Source of the DNA: Pseudoalteromonas ostreae
Lineage (GTDB): Bacteria; Pseudomonadota; Gammaproteobacteria; Enterobacterales; Alteromonadaceae
Assembly: GCF_018069805.1 (NCBI RefSeq)
Contig: NZ_JAGPYN010000002.1
Span: 1 to 64,000, forward strand
Reading direction: 5' to 3'
DNA length: 64,000 bases
This document shows positions 36,051-45,793 of this stretch, one piece after another (the stretch's first letter is position 1; every line of letters starts with the position of its first letter). Below the pieces are notes generated by a model. It was not told the DNA's origin. It saw nothing but the letters and a program-made list of their open reading frames with translations, and did no database searches. The position numbers and the translations under genes were made by a program.

Positions 36051-37021
36051 ACCGACTCCTTGGTGAAGTGTTCAAAACCAGCATCATCATATGCTAATTT
36101 TTCGCCATCGAGCATCAGCTCAACTTCGCCTTCACCACTTTTTATTTGTCCAATGCAGGCTGCATCAACACCATACTGGCGCAATTTCATTTCCAGCATA
36201 TTTTTATGGCTATCAGTTACCGTAAATAACAACTCATAGTCATCGCCATAATTAAGGATAAACGGCAGTTGTTGATCTCGTTCTAAAGTAGCACGCAATG
36301 CATCCGAGGTTGGTATTTTATTCACATCAATACACGCGCTAACTTGCGACAGAGCTAGAATATGCCCAAGATCTGCCAATAGACCATCTGATATATCAAT
36401 CGCTGATGATGCTAAACCGCGTAATACTTGCCCCGCAGCAACACGCGGAGTTGGGTAATCAAATCGTTGATTAACGTACCTTAAGTGCTCTGGATCAATC
36501 TTAATATCTTGCTTACGTGCTTCAATCGCAAGTCCGGCATCGCCAAGCGGCCCAGTGACATAAACCCAGTCACCTACTTTCGCACCGCTACGGCGCAGAG
36601 CTTTACCTGCAGGCACCGTACCTTTCGCACAAATAGTGATAGTTAACGGCCCTTGCGTGGTATCGCCACCAATAATTTGCACATTAAAATATTCTGCGAT
36701 TTCATGCATGCCTTCGGTGAATTCTTCTAGCCACTCAACATCAATATTTGGCAACGTTAAGGCAACCGAAACCCACGTAGGCTCAGCCCCCATAGCAGCT
36801 AAATCACTTAAGTTTACAGCAAGAGCACGATGCCCTAATGCACGCGGTTCAATGTCATCAAAAAAGTGTACGCCTGCGACCAATGTATCGGTGGTAATCG
36901 CTAACTGACAATTTTCGGGAACAGTAACCAATGCACAATCGTCGCCAATCCCTAAATTAACATCGCGACGGGTTATGCCACGACCTTTAAAATAGCGATT
37001 TATTAATTCAAATTCCTTCAT
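36047..37021 (-). CDS. thiL: Thiamine-monophosphate kinase
   Basis: ThiL phosphorylates thiamine monophosphate to the diphosphate cofactor. Visible are LGIGDDCALV, the TTDTLVAGVHFF segment, GLLADLGHIL and GDDYELLFTV, all typical of the PurM-like ThiL fold; length 324 aa is normal. The frame extends two codons upstream to a TTG, but ATG at 37021 is the natural start. The T-run of the nusB terminator lies directly in front of this ATG. Confidence 0.95.
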   Translation of the reverse strand: MKEFELINRYFKGRGITRRDVNLGIGDDCALVTVPENCQLAITTDTLVAGVHFFDDIEPRALGHRALAVNLSDLAAMGAEPTWVSVALTLPNIDVEWLEEFTEGMHEIAEYFNVQIIGGDTTQGPLTITICAKGTVPAGKALRRSGAKVGDWVYVTGPLGDAGLAIEARKQDIKIDPEHLRYVNQRFDYPTPRVAAGQVLRGLASSAIDISDGLLADLGHILALSQVSACIDVNKIPTSDALRATLERDQQLPFILNYGDDYELLFTVTDSHKNMLEMKLRQYGVDAACIGQIKSGEGEVELMLDGEKLAYDDAGFEHFTKESV

Positions 37022-37025
37022 ACAC

Positions 37026-37048
37026 AAAAAAGCCGGCCTATGCCGGCT
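37026..37048 (-). terminator. Hairpin/terminator between nusB and thiL
   Basis: On the minus strand AGCCGGC, a 4-nt loop and GCCGGCT run into TTTTTT, ending four bases before the thiL start codon. It may terminate part of the rib-nusB transcripts or attenuate thiL-pgpA. Placed where a ribosome binding site should be, it could also affect thiL translation. Confidence 0.7.
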
Positions 37049-37065
37049 CTCCTTTTACGGTCGCA

Positions 37066-37476
37066 TTACTTACGTAAATGCTTTACCGCTTTATCAAGTA
37101 CACCATTAACAAATTTATGGCTGTCTTCAGCGCCAAATATTTTAGCAAGCTCAATACCTTCGTTGATAGCAACTTTATAAGGTACATCTTCACGGAATTT
37201 CAGCTCATAGCTGCTTAAACGTAAAATCGCTTTTTCAACCATATCTAGCTCATCAAATGGACGAGTTAAGTGTGGCGATACGGCTTCGTCTAGTTGCTTA
37301 TGATTTATAGCAACACCACGTGAAAGATCTTTAAAGTATTCAACATCAATTTTAGTCACATCATTTTCGATCAACATTTGTTGTTCTATATCGGCAATTG
37401 CATTGCCGCTTAATTGCCAAGAATAAACGGCTTGAAGTGCTAAGATACGTGCTTTACGTCTTGCTGCTGGTTTCAC
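37066..37476 (-). CDS. nusB: Transcription antitermination factor NusB
   Basis: NusB binds boxA RNA with NusE and supports antitermination in rRNA operons. The 136-aa protein has the N-terminal arginine-rich [18 protein letters not shown] and the C-terminal [18 protein letters not shown] and [15 protein letters not shown] motifs. It follows ribH by 15 bp, the usual ribH-nusB order. A boxA target lies at 241-254 of this window. Confidence 0.96.
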   Translation of the reverse strand: MKPAARRKARILALQAVYSWQLSGNAIADIEQQMLIENDVTKIDVEYFKDLSRGVAINHKQLDEAVSPHLTRPFDELDMVEKAILRLSSYELKFREDVPYKVAINEGIELAKIFGAEDSHKFVNGVLDKAVKHLRK

Positions 37477-37491
37477 AAAAATTCCTTAAAC

Positions 37492-37956
37492 TTAAATTTT
37501 ATCTAACACATTAACCATTTCAAGTGCGCCCAAAGCAGCTTCGCCGCCTTTGTTGCCCATTTTAGTGCCCGCGCGTTCAATCGCTTGCTCAATGCTTTCT
37601 GTGGTTAATACGCCAAATGCAACTGGGATATCGTACTCAAGCGACACTTGCGCTAAGCCTTTATTTGATTCGCCCGCGACAAGATCAAAATGTGGTGTAC
37701 CACCTCTGATCACTACGCCTAAAGCGATGATTGCATCATACTCTTTTTTTGCTGCAACGCGTTTTGCCGCTAAAGGTAACTCGACCGCACCAGGTACATA
37801 AACTACAGTAATATCATCATCAGATACACCACCAGTACGTTTCAATTCATCAACAGCACCCGCTAAAAGGCTGCTACCTATAAAGTCATTAAAACGAGAA
37901 ATAACAATAGCGAATTTTTTGCCAGGAGCGTATTTATTACCTTCAATAATTTTCAT
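37492..37956 (-). CDS. ribH: 6,7-dimethyl-8-ribityllumazine synthase
   Basis: RibH condenses dihydroxybutanone phosphate with the ribityl-amino-uracil to lumazine. The 154-aa protein shows [32 protein letters not shown] and [10 protein letters not shown], all family signatures with the catalytic histidine in GGTPHFD. It follows ribBX after about 100 bp and precedes nusB. Confidence 0.96.
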   Translation of the reverse strand: MKIIEGNKYAPGKKFAIVISRFNDFIGSSLLAGAVDELKRTGGVSDDDITVVYVPGAVELPLAAKRVAAKKEYDAIIALGVVIRGGTPHFDLVAGESNKGLAQVSLEYDIPVAFGVLTTESIEQAIERAGTKMGNKGGEAALGALEMVNVLDKI

Positions 37957-38057
37957 TCGATAACCCTAAAAAATAAGTTCAAGCGGTTGCGATTGCGCAA
38001 AAATTGCTGCGCATCATACCATATAAATAAAAAAATAGCCTAGTTTAAGCGTTGTGC

Positions 38058-39170
38058 TTATTGCGGCTCAACGTAGTCAATCACTTCTAGGTGAAAGCCC
38101 GATAACGCATGGTACTTTTTAGGCAAGCTCATCAAACGCATTTTTTCAATGCCCAAGTCAGCTAAAATTTGTGATCCTACGCCCACTGTACGTGAAGTAC
38201 CTTGGAATTTACGATGCGCTACCGTCTCACCTGCATCTTCTGCCGCAAACGCTTTGACTGTCGCTTCTAGTTCTTCGGTGCATTCTTGCTTACCAAGAAT
38301 AACTAACACACCTTGATGCTTTGCAATATAAGCCATCGCATCTGACAAGCCCCAGCTTCTATCGGCATTACGATCAGATAACAAAATATCATTAAAGGTA
38401 CTTTTTAAATGAACCCGTACTAAGGTTGGCTCATTCGTTTTAACCTCACCATTTAACAGCGCATAATGCAGCTGGCCGTCGATGGTATCTTTATAAGTAA
38501 CTAAATCAAACTCACCATGTACGGTTGGCAACTTACACTTTGCCACTTGCTCAATGGTGGTTTCGTTCATATTACGGTATTCAATTAAATCAGCAATTGT
38601 ACCAATTTTGATATTATGTTGCTCAGCAAATACTTCTAAATCAGGACGGCGCGCCATGGTGCCATCGGCATTCAGAATTTCCACAATGACTGATGAAGGC
38701 TCTAAACCGGCTAAGCGGGCTAAATCACAACCAGCTTCAGTGTGACCGGCACGCGTTAATACGCCACCTGGTTGTGCCATGATAGGAAATATATGCCCAG
38801 GCTGAACGATATCACTTGGTACTGCACCTTTGGCTATCGCAGCTTGCACAGTGCGAGCGCGATCTGCGGCCGAAATCCCCGTAGTCACACCTTTCGATGC
38901 TTCAATGGACATCGTAAAGTTAGTTGAAAATGCCGCACCATTGTTTTTTACCATTAATGGTAAATCAAGTTGCTCACAGCGCTCTTGAGTCATGGTTAGG
39001 CAAATTAAGCCTCGACCATGAGTGGCCATAAAATTGATCGCTTCTGCACTAATGTGCTCGGCTGCGATAATTAAATCGCCTTCATTTTCCCTATCTTCAT
39101 CATCCATTAAAATAACCATTTTACCGGCTTTAATGTCATCAATAATTTCTTGTGCGCTGTGTAAATTCAT
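38058..39170 (-). CDS. ribBX: 3,4-dihydroxy-2-butanone-4-phosphate synthase with degenerate RibA-like domain (RibBX)
   Basis: A 370-aa fusion. Residues 1-200 are an intact Rib[22 protein letters not shown] and [14 protein letters not shown], giving dihydroxybutanone phosphate from ribulose 5-phosphate. Residues about 205-370 have the GTP cyclohydrolase II fold, but the zinc-binding cysteine segment is replaced ([20 protein letters not shown] instead of RVHSECLTGD with C-x-C), so it cannot be a normal cyclohydrolase. This matches the RibBX variant described in Shewanella and other proteobacteria. A real RibA must be encoded elsewhere. No FMN riboswitch is visible in front of it. Confidence 0.9.
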   Translation of the reverse strand: MNLHSAQEIIDDIKAGKMVILMDDEDRENEGDLIIAAEHISAEAINFMATHGRGLICLTMTQERCEQLDLPLMVKNNGAAFSTNFTMSIEASKGVTTGISAADRARTVQAAIAKGAVPSDIVQPGHIFPIMAQPGGVLTRAGHTEAGCDLARLAGLEPSSVIVEILNADGTMARRPDLEVFAEQHNIKIGTIADLIEYRNMNETTIEQVAKCKLPTVHGEFDLVTYKDTIDGQLHYALLNGEVKTNEPTLVRVHLKSTFNDILLSDRNADRSWGLSDAMAYIAKHQGVLVILGKQECTEELEATVKAFAAEDAGETVAHRKFQGTSRTVGVGSQILADLGIEKMRLMSLPKKYHALSGFHLEVIDYVEPQ

Positions 39171-39199
39171 AATCTGCTCGTGTAAGTTGTGGAGTGCGT

Positions 39200-39853
39200 T
39201 TATTTAATAAAACCGGCTTGGGCGAGTAAACTCATCGAAATATCTGAACTAGCTGGCTGCTCTGTCCCTTTGATCAAACGCTCTAAATAACGCGCGATTT
39301 GATCTACTTCTAAGTTCACTTGCGTGCCTACTTTAAAATCAGCAATAGTTGTTTGCTCACTAGTGTGCGGCACAATTGTCAGTTTAAATTTATTATCTGC
39401 TACTGCATTTACTGTTAGGCTAATACCATCAATGCATACCGAGCCTTTATAAGGAATATATTTCATAAGTTGTGCATCGGTGCTTAACCAGTACTCAACG
39501 GCACGCGCATTAGGCGTAATTGCGGTAATAGTAGCGATGCCATCGACATGCCCTGAAACTAAGTGACCACCTAAACGAGATACTGGCTGCATGGCTTTTT
39601 CAAGGTTTACTGTTTGCCCTTGTTTATAGTGAGCAAATCCCGTTAAACTGATCGTCTCATTTGATAAATCAGCGCTAAAGCCATCACTGTGCTTGGCCAC
39701 AACCGTTAAGCAAACCCCGTTAGTTGCAATGCTATCGCCTAAATTTACATCGGCCATATCAAGGTTATTACTTTTAATGCGGATAGCTAAATCGCCTTGC
39801 TTTTGATGTAACTCGCTAATAGTGCCCGTCGCTTCGATGATCCCAGTAAACAT
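39200..39853 (-). CDS. ribE: Riboflavin synthase alpha subunit
   Basis: RibE dismutates two lumazines to riboflavin. The 217-aa protein begins [12 protein letters not shown] and is made of two similar barrel halves: NGVCLTVV with HLVSGHVDG in the first, and [10 protein letters not shown] in the second. It lies between ribD (13 bp upstream) and ribBX (29 bp downstream) in one operon. Confidence 0.96.
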   Translation of the reverse strand: MFTGIIEATGTISELHQKQGDLAIRIKSNNLDMADVNLGDSIATNGVCLTVVAKHSDGFSADLSNETISLTGFAHYKQGQTVNLEKAMQPVSRLGGHLVSGHVDGIATITAITPNARAVEYWLSTDAQLMKYIPYKGSVCIDGISLTVNAVADNKFKLTIVPHTSEQTTIADFKVGTQVNLEVDQIARYLERLIKGTEQPASSDISMSLLAQAGFIK

Positions 39854-39865
39854 AGTGGTTACTCT

Positions 39866-41008
39866 TTAATTATTTGGTTTAGATGAGGCTTTGCGTGGTG
39901 TCGCCGTGATACGAATATCGTCACCGATACACACACACTCATTAATTGATAAATTAACAACGTCCTGCATACTTGTCAGCTCTGTAAAGTTTAGTAAGCA
40001 TTTGCCGTCATTCCCTAACAACTTCGGCGCCAGATAAACAATATATTCATCAATTAAATTACATTCAGTCATTTGGCCCGCTAAGGTTGCCCCCGCCTCT
40101 AACCAAATATGATTAAACTGTTGCTGCGCTAATAGTTTCATGGCAGCCACTAAATCAACTTTATTATTTTTTTCTGGTACAACAATATGGCTTACGTAAT
40201 GAGGCCATTGCTGTGATTTATCAAGTTCAGTGGTAAGAATAATTACTTCACTGGTAATGCTAAATAATGCTAGCTCAGGTGTTAAACGATTTTGTGAATC
40301 AATAATAATACGTACAGGTTGGCGTACAGGTAATTGTGTTGGTAACGGCTCTGGTAGCTCATCAACACGAACATTGAGTTTTGCATTATCAACTAATACT
40401 GTGTCCGCGCCGCTTAAAATAGCGCAGCTTTGTGCGCGCTGTAGTTGCACATCTTGGCGAGCCTTAGGGCCAGTTATCCACTTACTTTGACCGTTTTTAA
40501 GTGCCGTTTTACCATCAAGGCTTGCGGCCATTTTGCAGGTAATAAATGGCATACCTTGCTCCATGCGCTTTAAAAAGCCACGGTTTAACAGCCTTGCTTG
40601 TTGTTCTAACAAACCTGACGCAACCTCAATGCCCGCGTCCGCTAAAATAGCTAAACCTTTTCCGCCCACCTGCGGGTTTGGATCAACCATAGCAGCAATT
40701 ACTTTTACCACGCCAGCAGCTTTTAAACCTTCGGCACACGGCGGTGTACGACCAAAATGGCTACAAGGTTCAAGCGTGACATAAGCAGTTGCGCCAAAGG
40801 CTTGACTGCCCGCCATCGCTAATGCATTCACTTCGGCATGGCCTTGGCCAGCTATTTGATGAAACCCCTCGCCCACAATCACGTCATTTTTTACTAATAC
40901 ACAGCCAACATTTGGGTTTGGGGTGGTAGTAAAGCGTCCTTGTTTGGCAAGCTCAATCGCTCGGGTCATATAAGAGAAGTCTTGTTCGCTAAACTGATAT
41001 TGGTTCAT
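39866..41008 (-). CDS. ribD: Bifunctional riboflavin deaminase/reductase RibD
   Basis: RibD deaminates and then reduces the pyrimidine intermediate after GTP cyclohydrolase II. The N-terminal deaminase carries the zinc motif HAEVNAL and PCSHFGRTPPCAEGL; the C-terminal part is a dihydrofolate-reductase-like NADPH reductase (TCKMAASLDGKTA, WITGPKARQDVQ). At 380 aa it is a full-length fusion. It begins two bases after the nrdR stop. Confidence 0.96.
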   Translation of the reverse strand: MNQYQFSEQDFSYMTRAIELAKQGRFTTTPNPNVGCVLVKNDVIVGEGFHQIAGQGHAEVNALAMAGSQAFGATAYVTLEPCSHFGRTPPCAEGLKAAGVVKVIAAMVDPNPQVGGKGLAILADAGIEVASGLLEQQARLLNRGFLKRMEQGMPFITCKMAASLDGKTALKNGQSKWITGPKARQDVQLQRAQSCAILSGADTVLVDNAKLNVRVDELPEPLPTQLPVRQPVRIIIDSQNRLTPELALFSITSEVIILTTELDKSQQWPHYVSHIVVPEKNNKVDLVAAMKLLAQQQFNHIWLEAGATLAGQMTECNLIDEYIVYLAPKLLGNDGKCLLNFTELTSMQDVVNLSINECVCIGDDIRITATPRKASSKPNN

Positions 41009-41009
41009 A

Positions 41010-41459
41010 TCACTCTCCTAAACGGGCAATTTCTTCACCAAATTCGCGAATATCTTCGAATGAACGGTATACCGATGCAAATCTGACGTAAGCGACTTTA
41101 TCGAGGTTTTTCAGCGCTTCCATAATACACTCGCCAATCAGGTGACTGGAAATCTCACGCTCGCCAGTGGCACGTAATTGCGATTTAATAATATTAACCA
41201 CTTCATCAACTTGCTCGGTACTGACAGGGCGTTTTTCTAATGCGCGGTGCAGACCATTAAGGAGTTTATCTTCATTGAAAGGTTCACGGCTACCGTCTTG
41301 TTTGATCACCCGAGGCATTACAAGTTCTGCGCCTTCAAAGGTAGTAAAGCGTTCATGACATTCATTGCATTCACGGCGTCGCCTTACCTGGTGGCCACCT
41401 CCCACTAAACGCGAGTCAATCACTTTGGTATCTTTTGCGGTGCAAAATGGACAATGCAT
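41010..41459 (-). CDS. nrdR: Transcriptional repressor NrdR
   Basis: NrdR represses ribonucleotide reductase genes when dATP is high. The 149-aa protein has the zinc ribbon CPFC...CNEC (residues 3-6 and about 31-34) with [17 protein letters not shown], followed by the ATP-cone domain. It heads the nrdR-ribD-ribE-ribBX-ribH-nusB-thiL-pgpA run, the standard gammaproteobacterial order. Confidence 0.96.
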   Translation of the reverse strand: MHCPFCTAKDTKVIDSRLVGGGHQVRRRRECNECHERFTTFEGAELVMPRVIKQDGSREPFNEDKLLNGLHRALEKRPVSTEQVDEVVNIIKSQLRATGEREISSHLIGECIMEALKNLDKVAYVRFASVYRSFEDIREFGEEIARLGE

Positions 41460-41483
41460 AGGTATCAGCTTCCGTTAAAAACA

Positions 41484-41509
41484 AAAAAGGCCGCTTTTAG
41501 GCGGCCTTT
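41484..41509 (-). terminator. Terminator of glyA
   Basis: On the minus strand AAAGGCCGCC, a short loop and GCGGCCTTTTTT form a strong intrinsic terminator about 50 bp after the glyA stop and just before the nrdR start, separating the two transcripts. Confidence 0.85.
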
Positions 41510-41561
41510 ATAATAGCAAAAAACTAAGCTATTGTGATCTAAATTACTGTTTGTAACTCAA

Positions 41562-42818
41562 TTAAGCGTAAACAGGTAATTTTTTACAGATTGCTTTAAC
41601 TTTCTCTTTTACTTGTGCTTGTACTGACTCATCGTTGATGTTGTCTAGTACGTCACAGATCCAACCAGCAAGCTCTTTAGACTCTGCTTCTTTAAAACCA
41701 CGACGAGTAATTGCCGGTGAACCAATACGTAAACCAGACGTTACAAACGGTGAGCGAGGGTCATTTGGTACTGAGTTTTTATTTACCGTGATATTAGCAT
41801 TACCTAAAGCCGCATCTGCGTCTTTACCAGTGATGTCTTTATCAATTAGATCAAGTAAGAACAAGTGATTTTCTGTTTTATCAGAAACGATTTTATAGCC
41901 GCGCTCTTGCATTACTGCAACCATAGCTTGGGCATTTTTCACAACTTGTGTTTGGTATACTTTAAACTCAGGTTGCAATGCTTCTTTAAATGCCACTGCT
42001 TTGGCAGCAATAATGTGGCATAAAGGACCACCTTGGCCACCTGGGAATACTGCGCTGTTAAGCTTTTTATAGATAGCTTCGTCGCCACAAGCAGAAATAA
42101 TCAAACCGCCACGAGGGCCTGCTAATGTTTTATGAGTCGTTGTAGTAACAACGTGCGCATGAGGTACTGGGCTTGGGTAGATGCCAGCAGCAATAAGACC
42201 TGCAACGTGAGCCATATCAATAAACAGGTAAGCGCCTACTTTGTCAGCGATTTCACGGAGTTTAGCCCAATCAACAATACCTGAGTATGCAGAGAAACCA
42301 CCGATGATCATTTTTGGTTTGTGCTCAAGTGCAAGCGTTTCAACTTGTGCGTAATCAATTTCGCCAGTCGCTTCGTCAAGTCCGTATTGGATTGCGTTAT
42401 AAAGCTTACCAGAGAAGCTTACATGTGAACCATGCGTTAAGTGACCACCATGAGCTAAGCTCATACCTAACACTGTATCGCCAGCATCTAATAAAGCTAA
42501 GAACACAGCAGCATTTGCTTGTGAACCTGCGTGAGGCTGAACGTTTGCATAATCTGAACCAAACAATTCATTGGCACGGTCAATCGCTAGTTGTTCAACC
42601 ACGTCAACGTGCTCACAACCACCGTAGTAACGTTTGCCCGGATAACCTTCAGCATATTTGTTTGTTAGCTGTGAACCCTGCGCTTCTAGTACGCGTGGGC
42701 TACAGTAGTTCTCAGATGCGATAAGCTCGATGTGTTCTTCTTGGCGAGCAGTCTCTTTAGTGATTGCTTCAAATAACTCTGGATCGAAATCCGAAATATT
42801 CATGCTACGTTCTAACAT
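41562..42818 (-). CDS. glyA: Serine hydroxymethyltransferase
   Basis: GlyA converts serine and tetrahydrofolate to glycine and methylene-tetrahydrofolate. The 418-aa PLP enzyme shows [30 protein letters not shown] and the PLP lysine in [16 protein letters not shown]. The start [12 protein letters not shown] aligns with E. coli MLKREMNIADYD. It stands next to nrdR and the rib operon as in relatives. The 274 bp upstream are A/T-rich without a recognised element. Confidence 0.97.
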   Translation of the reverse strand: MLERSMNISDFDPELFEAITKETARQEEHIELIASENYCSPRVLEAQGSQLTNKYAEGYPGKRYYGGCEHVDVVEQLAIDRANELFGSDYANVQPHAGSQANAAVFLALLDAGDTVLGMSLAHGGHLTHGSHVSFSGKLYNAIQYGLDEATGEIDYAQVETLALEHKPKMIIGGFSAYSGIVDWAKLREIADKVGAYLFIDMAHVAGLIAAGIYPSPVPHAHVVTTTTHKTLAGPRGGLIISACGDEAIYKKLNSAVFPGGQGGPLCHIIAAKAVAFKEALQPEFKVYQTQVVKNAQAMVAVMQERGYKIVSDKTENHLFLLDLIDKDITGKDADAALGNANITVNKNSVPNDPRSPFVTSGLRIGSPAITRRGFKEAESKELAGWICDVLDNINDESVQAQVKEKVKAICKKLPVYA

Positions 42819-43092
42819 GGGGGCTCCTAGGGCAACGTGTATGGGTATTTTTGAAGGCTGAATTATACGCTGAAAACGTCAATTTGCCTATGGTGTAAAG
42901 ATGAACATATTTAAACAGGGATTGAATTTAATTCACAGTGTTTTTGTAATGATATTTTTTTATTGAAGCATAATAAATATTAATGAATAAAAGTAAATAA
43001 CATTTGCATTATTTATACTTCAAGTTATTGCATTCACGCTTGTTTACACTATTATGATTCCAATGTAATCATGGATGATCATATAATTTATT

Positions 43093-43458
43093 ATGCTAGT
43101 TATACCTATCTACGAATCAATTCCTTATTTTTATGTCGTTATTGGCGGACTTTGCGTTTTACTCTCCAACACGGTTTTACCAACAACCATTGGTATTTTT
43201 TTATTCTTCAATGGTGCCAACATGTGGCAATTACGCTCCAATTCACGGCGTAAGGATCATAAAGTAAATCGCATAAAAGTTAATAAATACTTTTATTATT
43301 ATGAACTTAAACCATTTATTCTATTTATGTGCGGATTACTCTTAACCCATTGGATGGCGAATGAATTAGTTATGCTTGCAGGGGTTATGATCTGTCTTAT
43401 AGCCATTTTAATTTTTTGTTTGCGGGTACTAAACCGTCGTTCACGTTCAATCGTTTAA
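43093..43458 (+). CDS. Small hydrophobic membrane protein, unknown
   Basis: A 121-aa protein with about four membrane segments (residues 9-25, 28-43, 72-88 and 90-112) and basic stretches RRKDHKVNRIKVNK and RRSRS in between and at the end, giving an inside-positive topology. I do not recognise the family. It stands alone on the plus strand between glyA and thrC with no clear ribosome binding site, so the start at 43093 is uncertain. Confidence 0.55.
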   Translation: MLVIPIYESIPYFYVVIGGLCVLLSNTVLPTTIGIFLFFNGANMWQLRSNSRRKDHKVNRIKVNKYFYYYELKPFILFMCGLLLTHWMANELVMLAGVMICLIAILIFCLRVLNRRSRSIV

Positions 43459-43493
43459 TTTTACGTTACTGCTATTAAATACAATTTTAAACA

Positions 43494-43526
43494 AGAAAAA
43501 ACGGCATTGTTTTCACATATGCCGTT
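43494..43526 (-). terminator. Terminator of the thr operon
   Basis: On the minus strand AACGGCAT, a loop of about 11 nt and ATGCCGTT followed by TTTT lie 30 bp after the thrC stop codon, ending thrABC. Confidence 0.8.
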
Positions 43527-43555
43527 GATTTTTAGTTTGACTCAGCGGGTAAAAA

Positions 43556-44839
43556 CTAACCTAGTTTAGCTAATAATATTTCACGCAGGATATCGTAATC
43601 ATCTGCGATATCCTCGGCTAAGCATGGTTTAGCTAATGCATCAGCTAATGGTTTTGGCATTTCAAGTTCAATATTTAAAATCTCTTCAACACTTTCTTTA
43701 AACTTAGCCGGATGCGCTGTTGCCAGAAAAATACCCGCAGAATCAGTTACTAAGTCAGATTTTAGGCCCTGATATGCAATCGCAGTATGTGGTTCAGTGA
43801 CATAGCCTGTTTGATGAATTTTTTTCATCACTGCTTGGGTATCATTTTCATCAACACTAGTTGAATAAAAATCATCATAACTAAACCATTTGTTATCAAG
43901 CATGGTTTGCACACGAGGCCAATTATTAGGTTTACTCACATCCATGGCATTAGACAAAGACTCTATTGTGGCATTAGGCGCCCAGTTTTTATCAAGGATA
44001 AAGCGCGGTACAGTGTCATTTTGATTAGTTGTAGCGCTCAATTTGCCCACAGGTAAACCAATTACTGCACCGATCATTGCCGCACATACATTACCAAAAT
44101 TACCACTGGGAACTGATATATGCGCAGTGGCCCGCTGCTCTTTTGGTAATTGTGCTATTGCTTCAAAGTAATAACAGACTTGTGCAACAAGGCGACTGAT
44201 ATTAATAGAGTTAGCTGAGTTTAAACCTAAGCGAGATTTAACTTCATCATCTAGAAAGGCACTTTTAACCATCGCTTGGCAATCATCAAAGCTACCATCT
44301 ACAGCGTAGCAATGGATATTATCACCCAAAGTAGTAAACAATTTTTGCTGTGCTAATGAGATTTTACCTTTTGGATACAGGATAACCACATCAATATTCG
44401 ACTTGTTATAAAATGCATGTGCAACAGCTGCGCCAGTGTCCCCTGAGGTTGCGGTGAGTATTGTGGTTTTTTCACCTTGGCTAAATTGTGCTAAGCACTC
44501 AGCCATAAAGCGGCCGCCAAAGTCTTTAAACGCAAGCGTTGGACCATGAAACAACTCTAAACAATAAATATTCTTTTCAACTTCAACCAATTTAACGGGG
44601 AAGTTAAAGGCATTTTGCACCATTTGCGTAACCGTATCAGCAGGTAATTCATCACCAATCAGATGCGATAAAATCTTACTGCTGCGAGTAACAAAGTCCA
44701 TATCGAGTAAACTATCAACATCAGCTAAAGGCACGAGTGATTCAGGGAAAAATACACCTTGATTACGTCCTAAACCTGTTTTAACCGCTTCAACAAACGA
44801 CACTTTTTGAGAATCATCTTTTAAATTATGTAGTTGCAT
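43556..44839 (-). CDS. thrC: Threonine synthase
   Basis: ThrC converts homoserine phosphate to threonine. The 427-aa PLP enzyme has the PLP lysine in LAFKDFGGRFMAECL and the motif LTATSGDTGAAVAHAF, and belongs to the E. coli-like class. It is the third gene of thrABC, 18 bp after thrB. Confidence 0.96.
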   Translation of the reverse strand: MQLHNLKDDSQKVSFVEAVKTGLGRNQGVFFPESLVPLADVDSLLDMDFVTRSSKILSHLIGDELPADTVTQMVQNAFNFPVKLVEVEKNIYCLELFHGPTLAFKDFGGRFMAECLAQFSQGEKTTILTATSGDTGAAVAHAFYNKSNIDVVILYPKGKISLAQQKLFTTLGDNIHCYAVDGSFDDCQAMVKSAFLDDEVKSRLGLNSANSINISRLVAQVCYYFEAIAQLPKEQRATAHISVPSGNFGNVCAAMIGAVIGLPVGKLSATTNQNDTVPRFILDKNWAPNATIESLSNAMDVSKPNNWPRVQTMLDNKWFSYDDFYSTSVDENDTQAVMKKIHQTGYVTEPHTAIAYQGLKSDLVTDSAGIFLATAHPAKFKESVEEILNIELEMPKPLADALAKPCLAEDIADDYDILREILLAKLG

Positions 44840-44857
44840 TATTAGTTCCTTAAATTC

Positions 44858-45784
44858 TTATAGCTGACGCGTGCCGGCGTTATCGAGTTTACAAATGTGG
44901 CAGAAGCCTTGCTCATTAATATAGTTTTGTTCAAGCCATTGTGCGCATTGCTGCGCCGCAGTAAGTGTTTTGCACACGGTAAATAATGTAGGGCCAGCAC
45001 CTGAGATACTGACAATCTCAGCACCAAACTCTGGCAACGTCGCTTTAGCTTCACTAAAGCCATTAATCAGTGATGCGCGATGCGGCTCCGCTATTTCATC
45101 ACTCATAATAGCGAGTGCTTCATCAAATCGGTTAGTTAACAATAGGGCACTAAACGCTGATAAACGCTGCGCAAACTCAACGCTCGCATGCATACTTAGC
45201 TGTTTTGGTAATACTGAACGCGCTTTAGCGGTATTCAGTGAGAAACCAGGAAACGCCGCCACATAGTACCAACTTTCATCAACCGGTAAGGCAATTGATT
45301 TATTTGGAATTAAATCACCAGTAAGCTGTAATCCCCCCAAGTAACAGGGAGTGATATTGTCATAATGGCGACCTCCACTAGCAATTGCTTCAAAGTCAGC
45401 CATTAGCTCGATTAACTGCATTTGGCTCAGCTCTGTACCTGCAAACAGATTTAGCGCAGCAAAGGCTGCTACCACAGAGCAAGCACTTGAACCAAGACCA
45501 GAGCCAATTGGTAAGTTCTTTTTTAATTCCAGTTTAACGCTCGCCATTGTGGGTGCAACATGTTCACGAAAATGCACTAAACACTGATACGCTAAATTTT
45601 CACTGGCATCGCTGGGAAGTTTATGAGCGTAATCGCCTGAGCATATAAACTCGTCGCTCTTACTAGCAGTTACCGTAACGACATCACCTAATAACGTGCC
45701 ATCAATAGGGGCAAGCGCAGCACCTAACGCATCAAAACCAACAGCAAAATTACCTATCGAGGCTGGAGCATATACTTCAATCAT
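44858..45784 (-). CDS. thrB: Homoserine kinase
   Basis: ThrB phosphorylates homoserine. The 308-aa GHMP kinase starts MIEVYAPASIGNFAVGFDALG and has the ATP loop PIGSGLGSSACSVVAA and the C-terminal SISGAGPTLF. It lies nine bases after thrA. Confidence 0.96.
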   Translation of the reverse strand: MIEVYAPASIGNFAVGFDALGAALAPIDGTLLGDVVTVTASKSDEFICSGDYAHKLPSDASENLAYQCLVHFREHVAPTMASVKLELKKNLPIGSGLGSSACSVVAAFAALNLFAGTELSQMQLIELMADFEAIASGGRHYDNITPCYLGGLQLTGDLIPNKSIALPVDESWYYVAAFPGFSLNTAKARSVLPKQLSMHASVEFAQRLSAFSALLLTNRFDEALAIMSDEIAEPHRASLINGFSEAKATLPEFGAEIVSISGAGPTLFTVCKTLTAAQQCAQWLEQNYINEQGFCHICKLDNAGTRQL

Positions 45785-45793
45785 TATACTCTC

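Noticed and set aside
42314..42724. 136-codon plus-strand frame inside glyA
   Set aside because: His/Gln/Arg-rich antisense translation of glyA, not a protein-like sequence.
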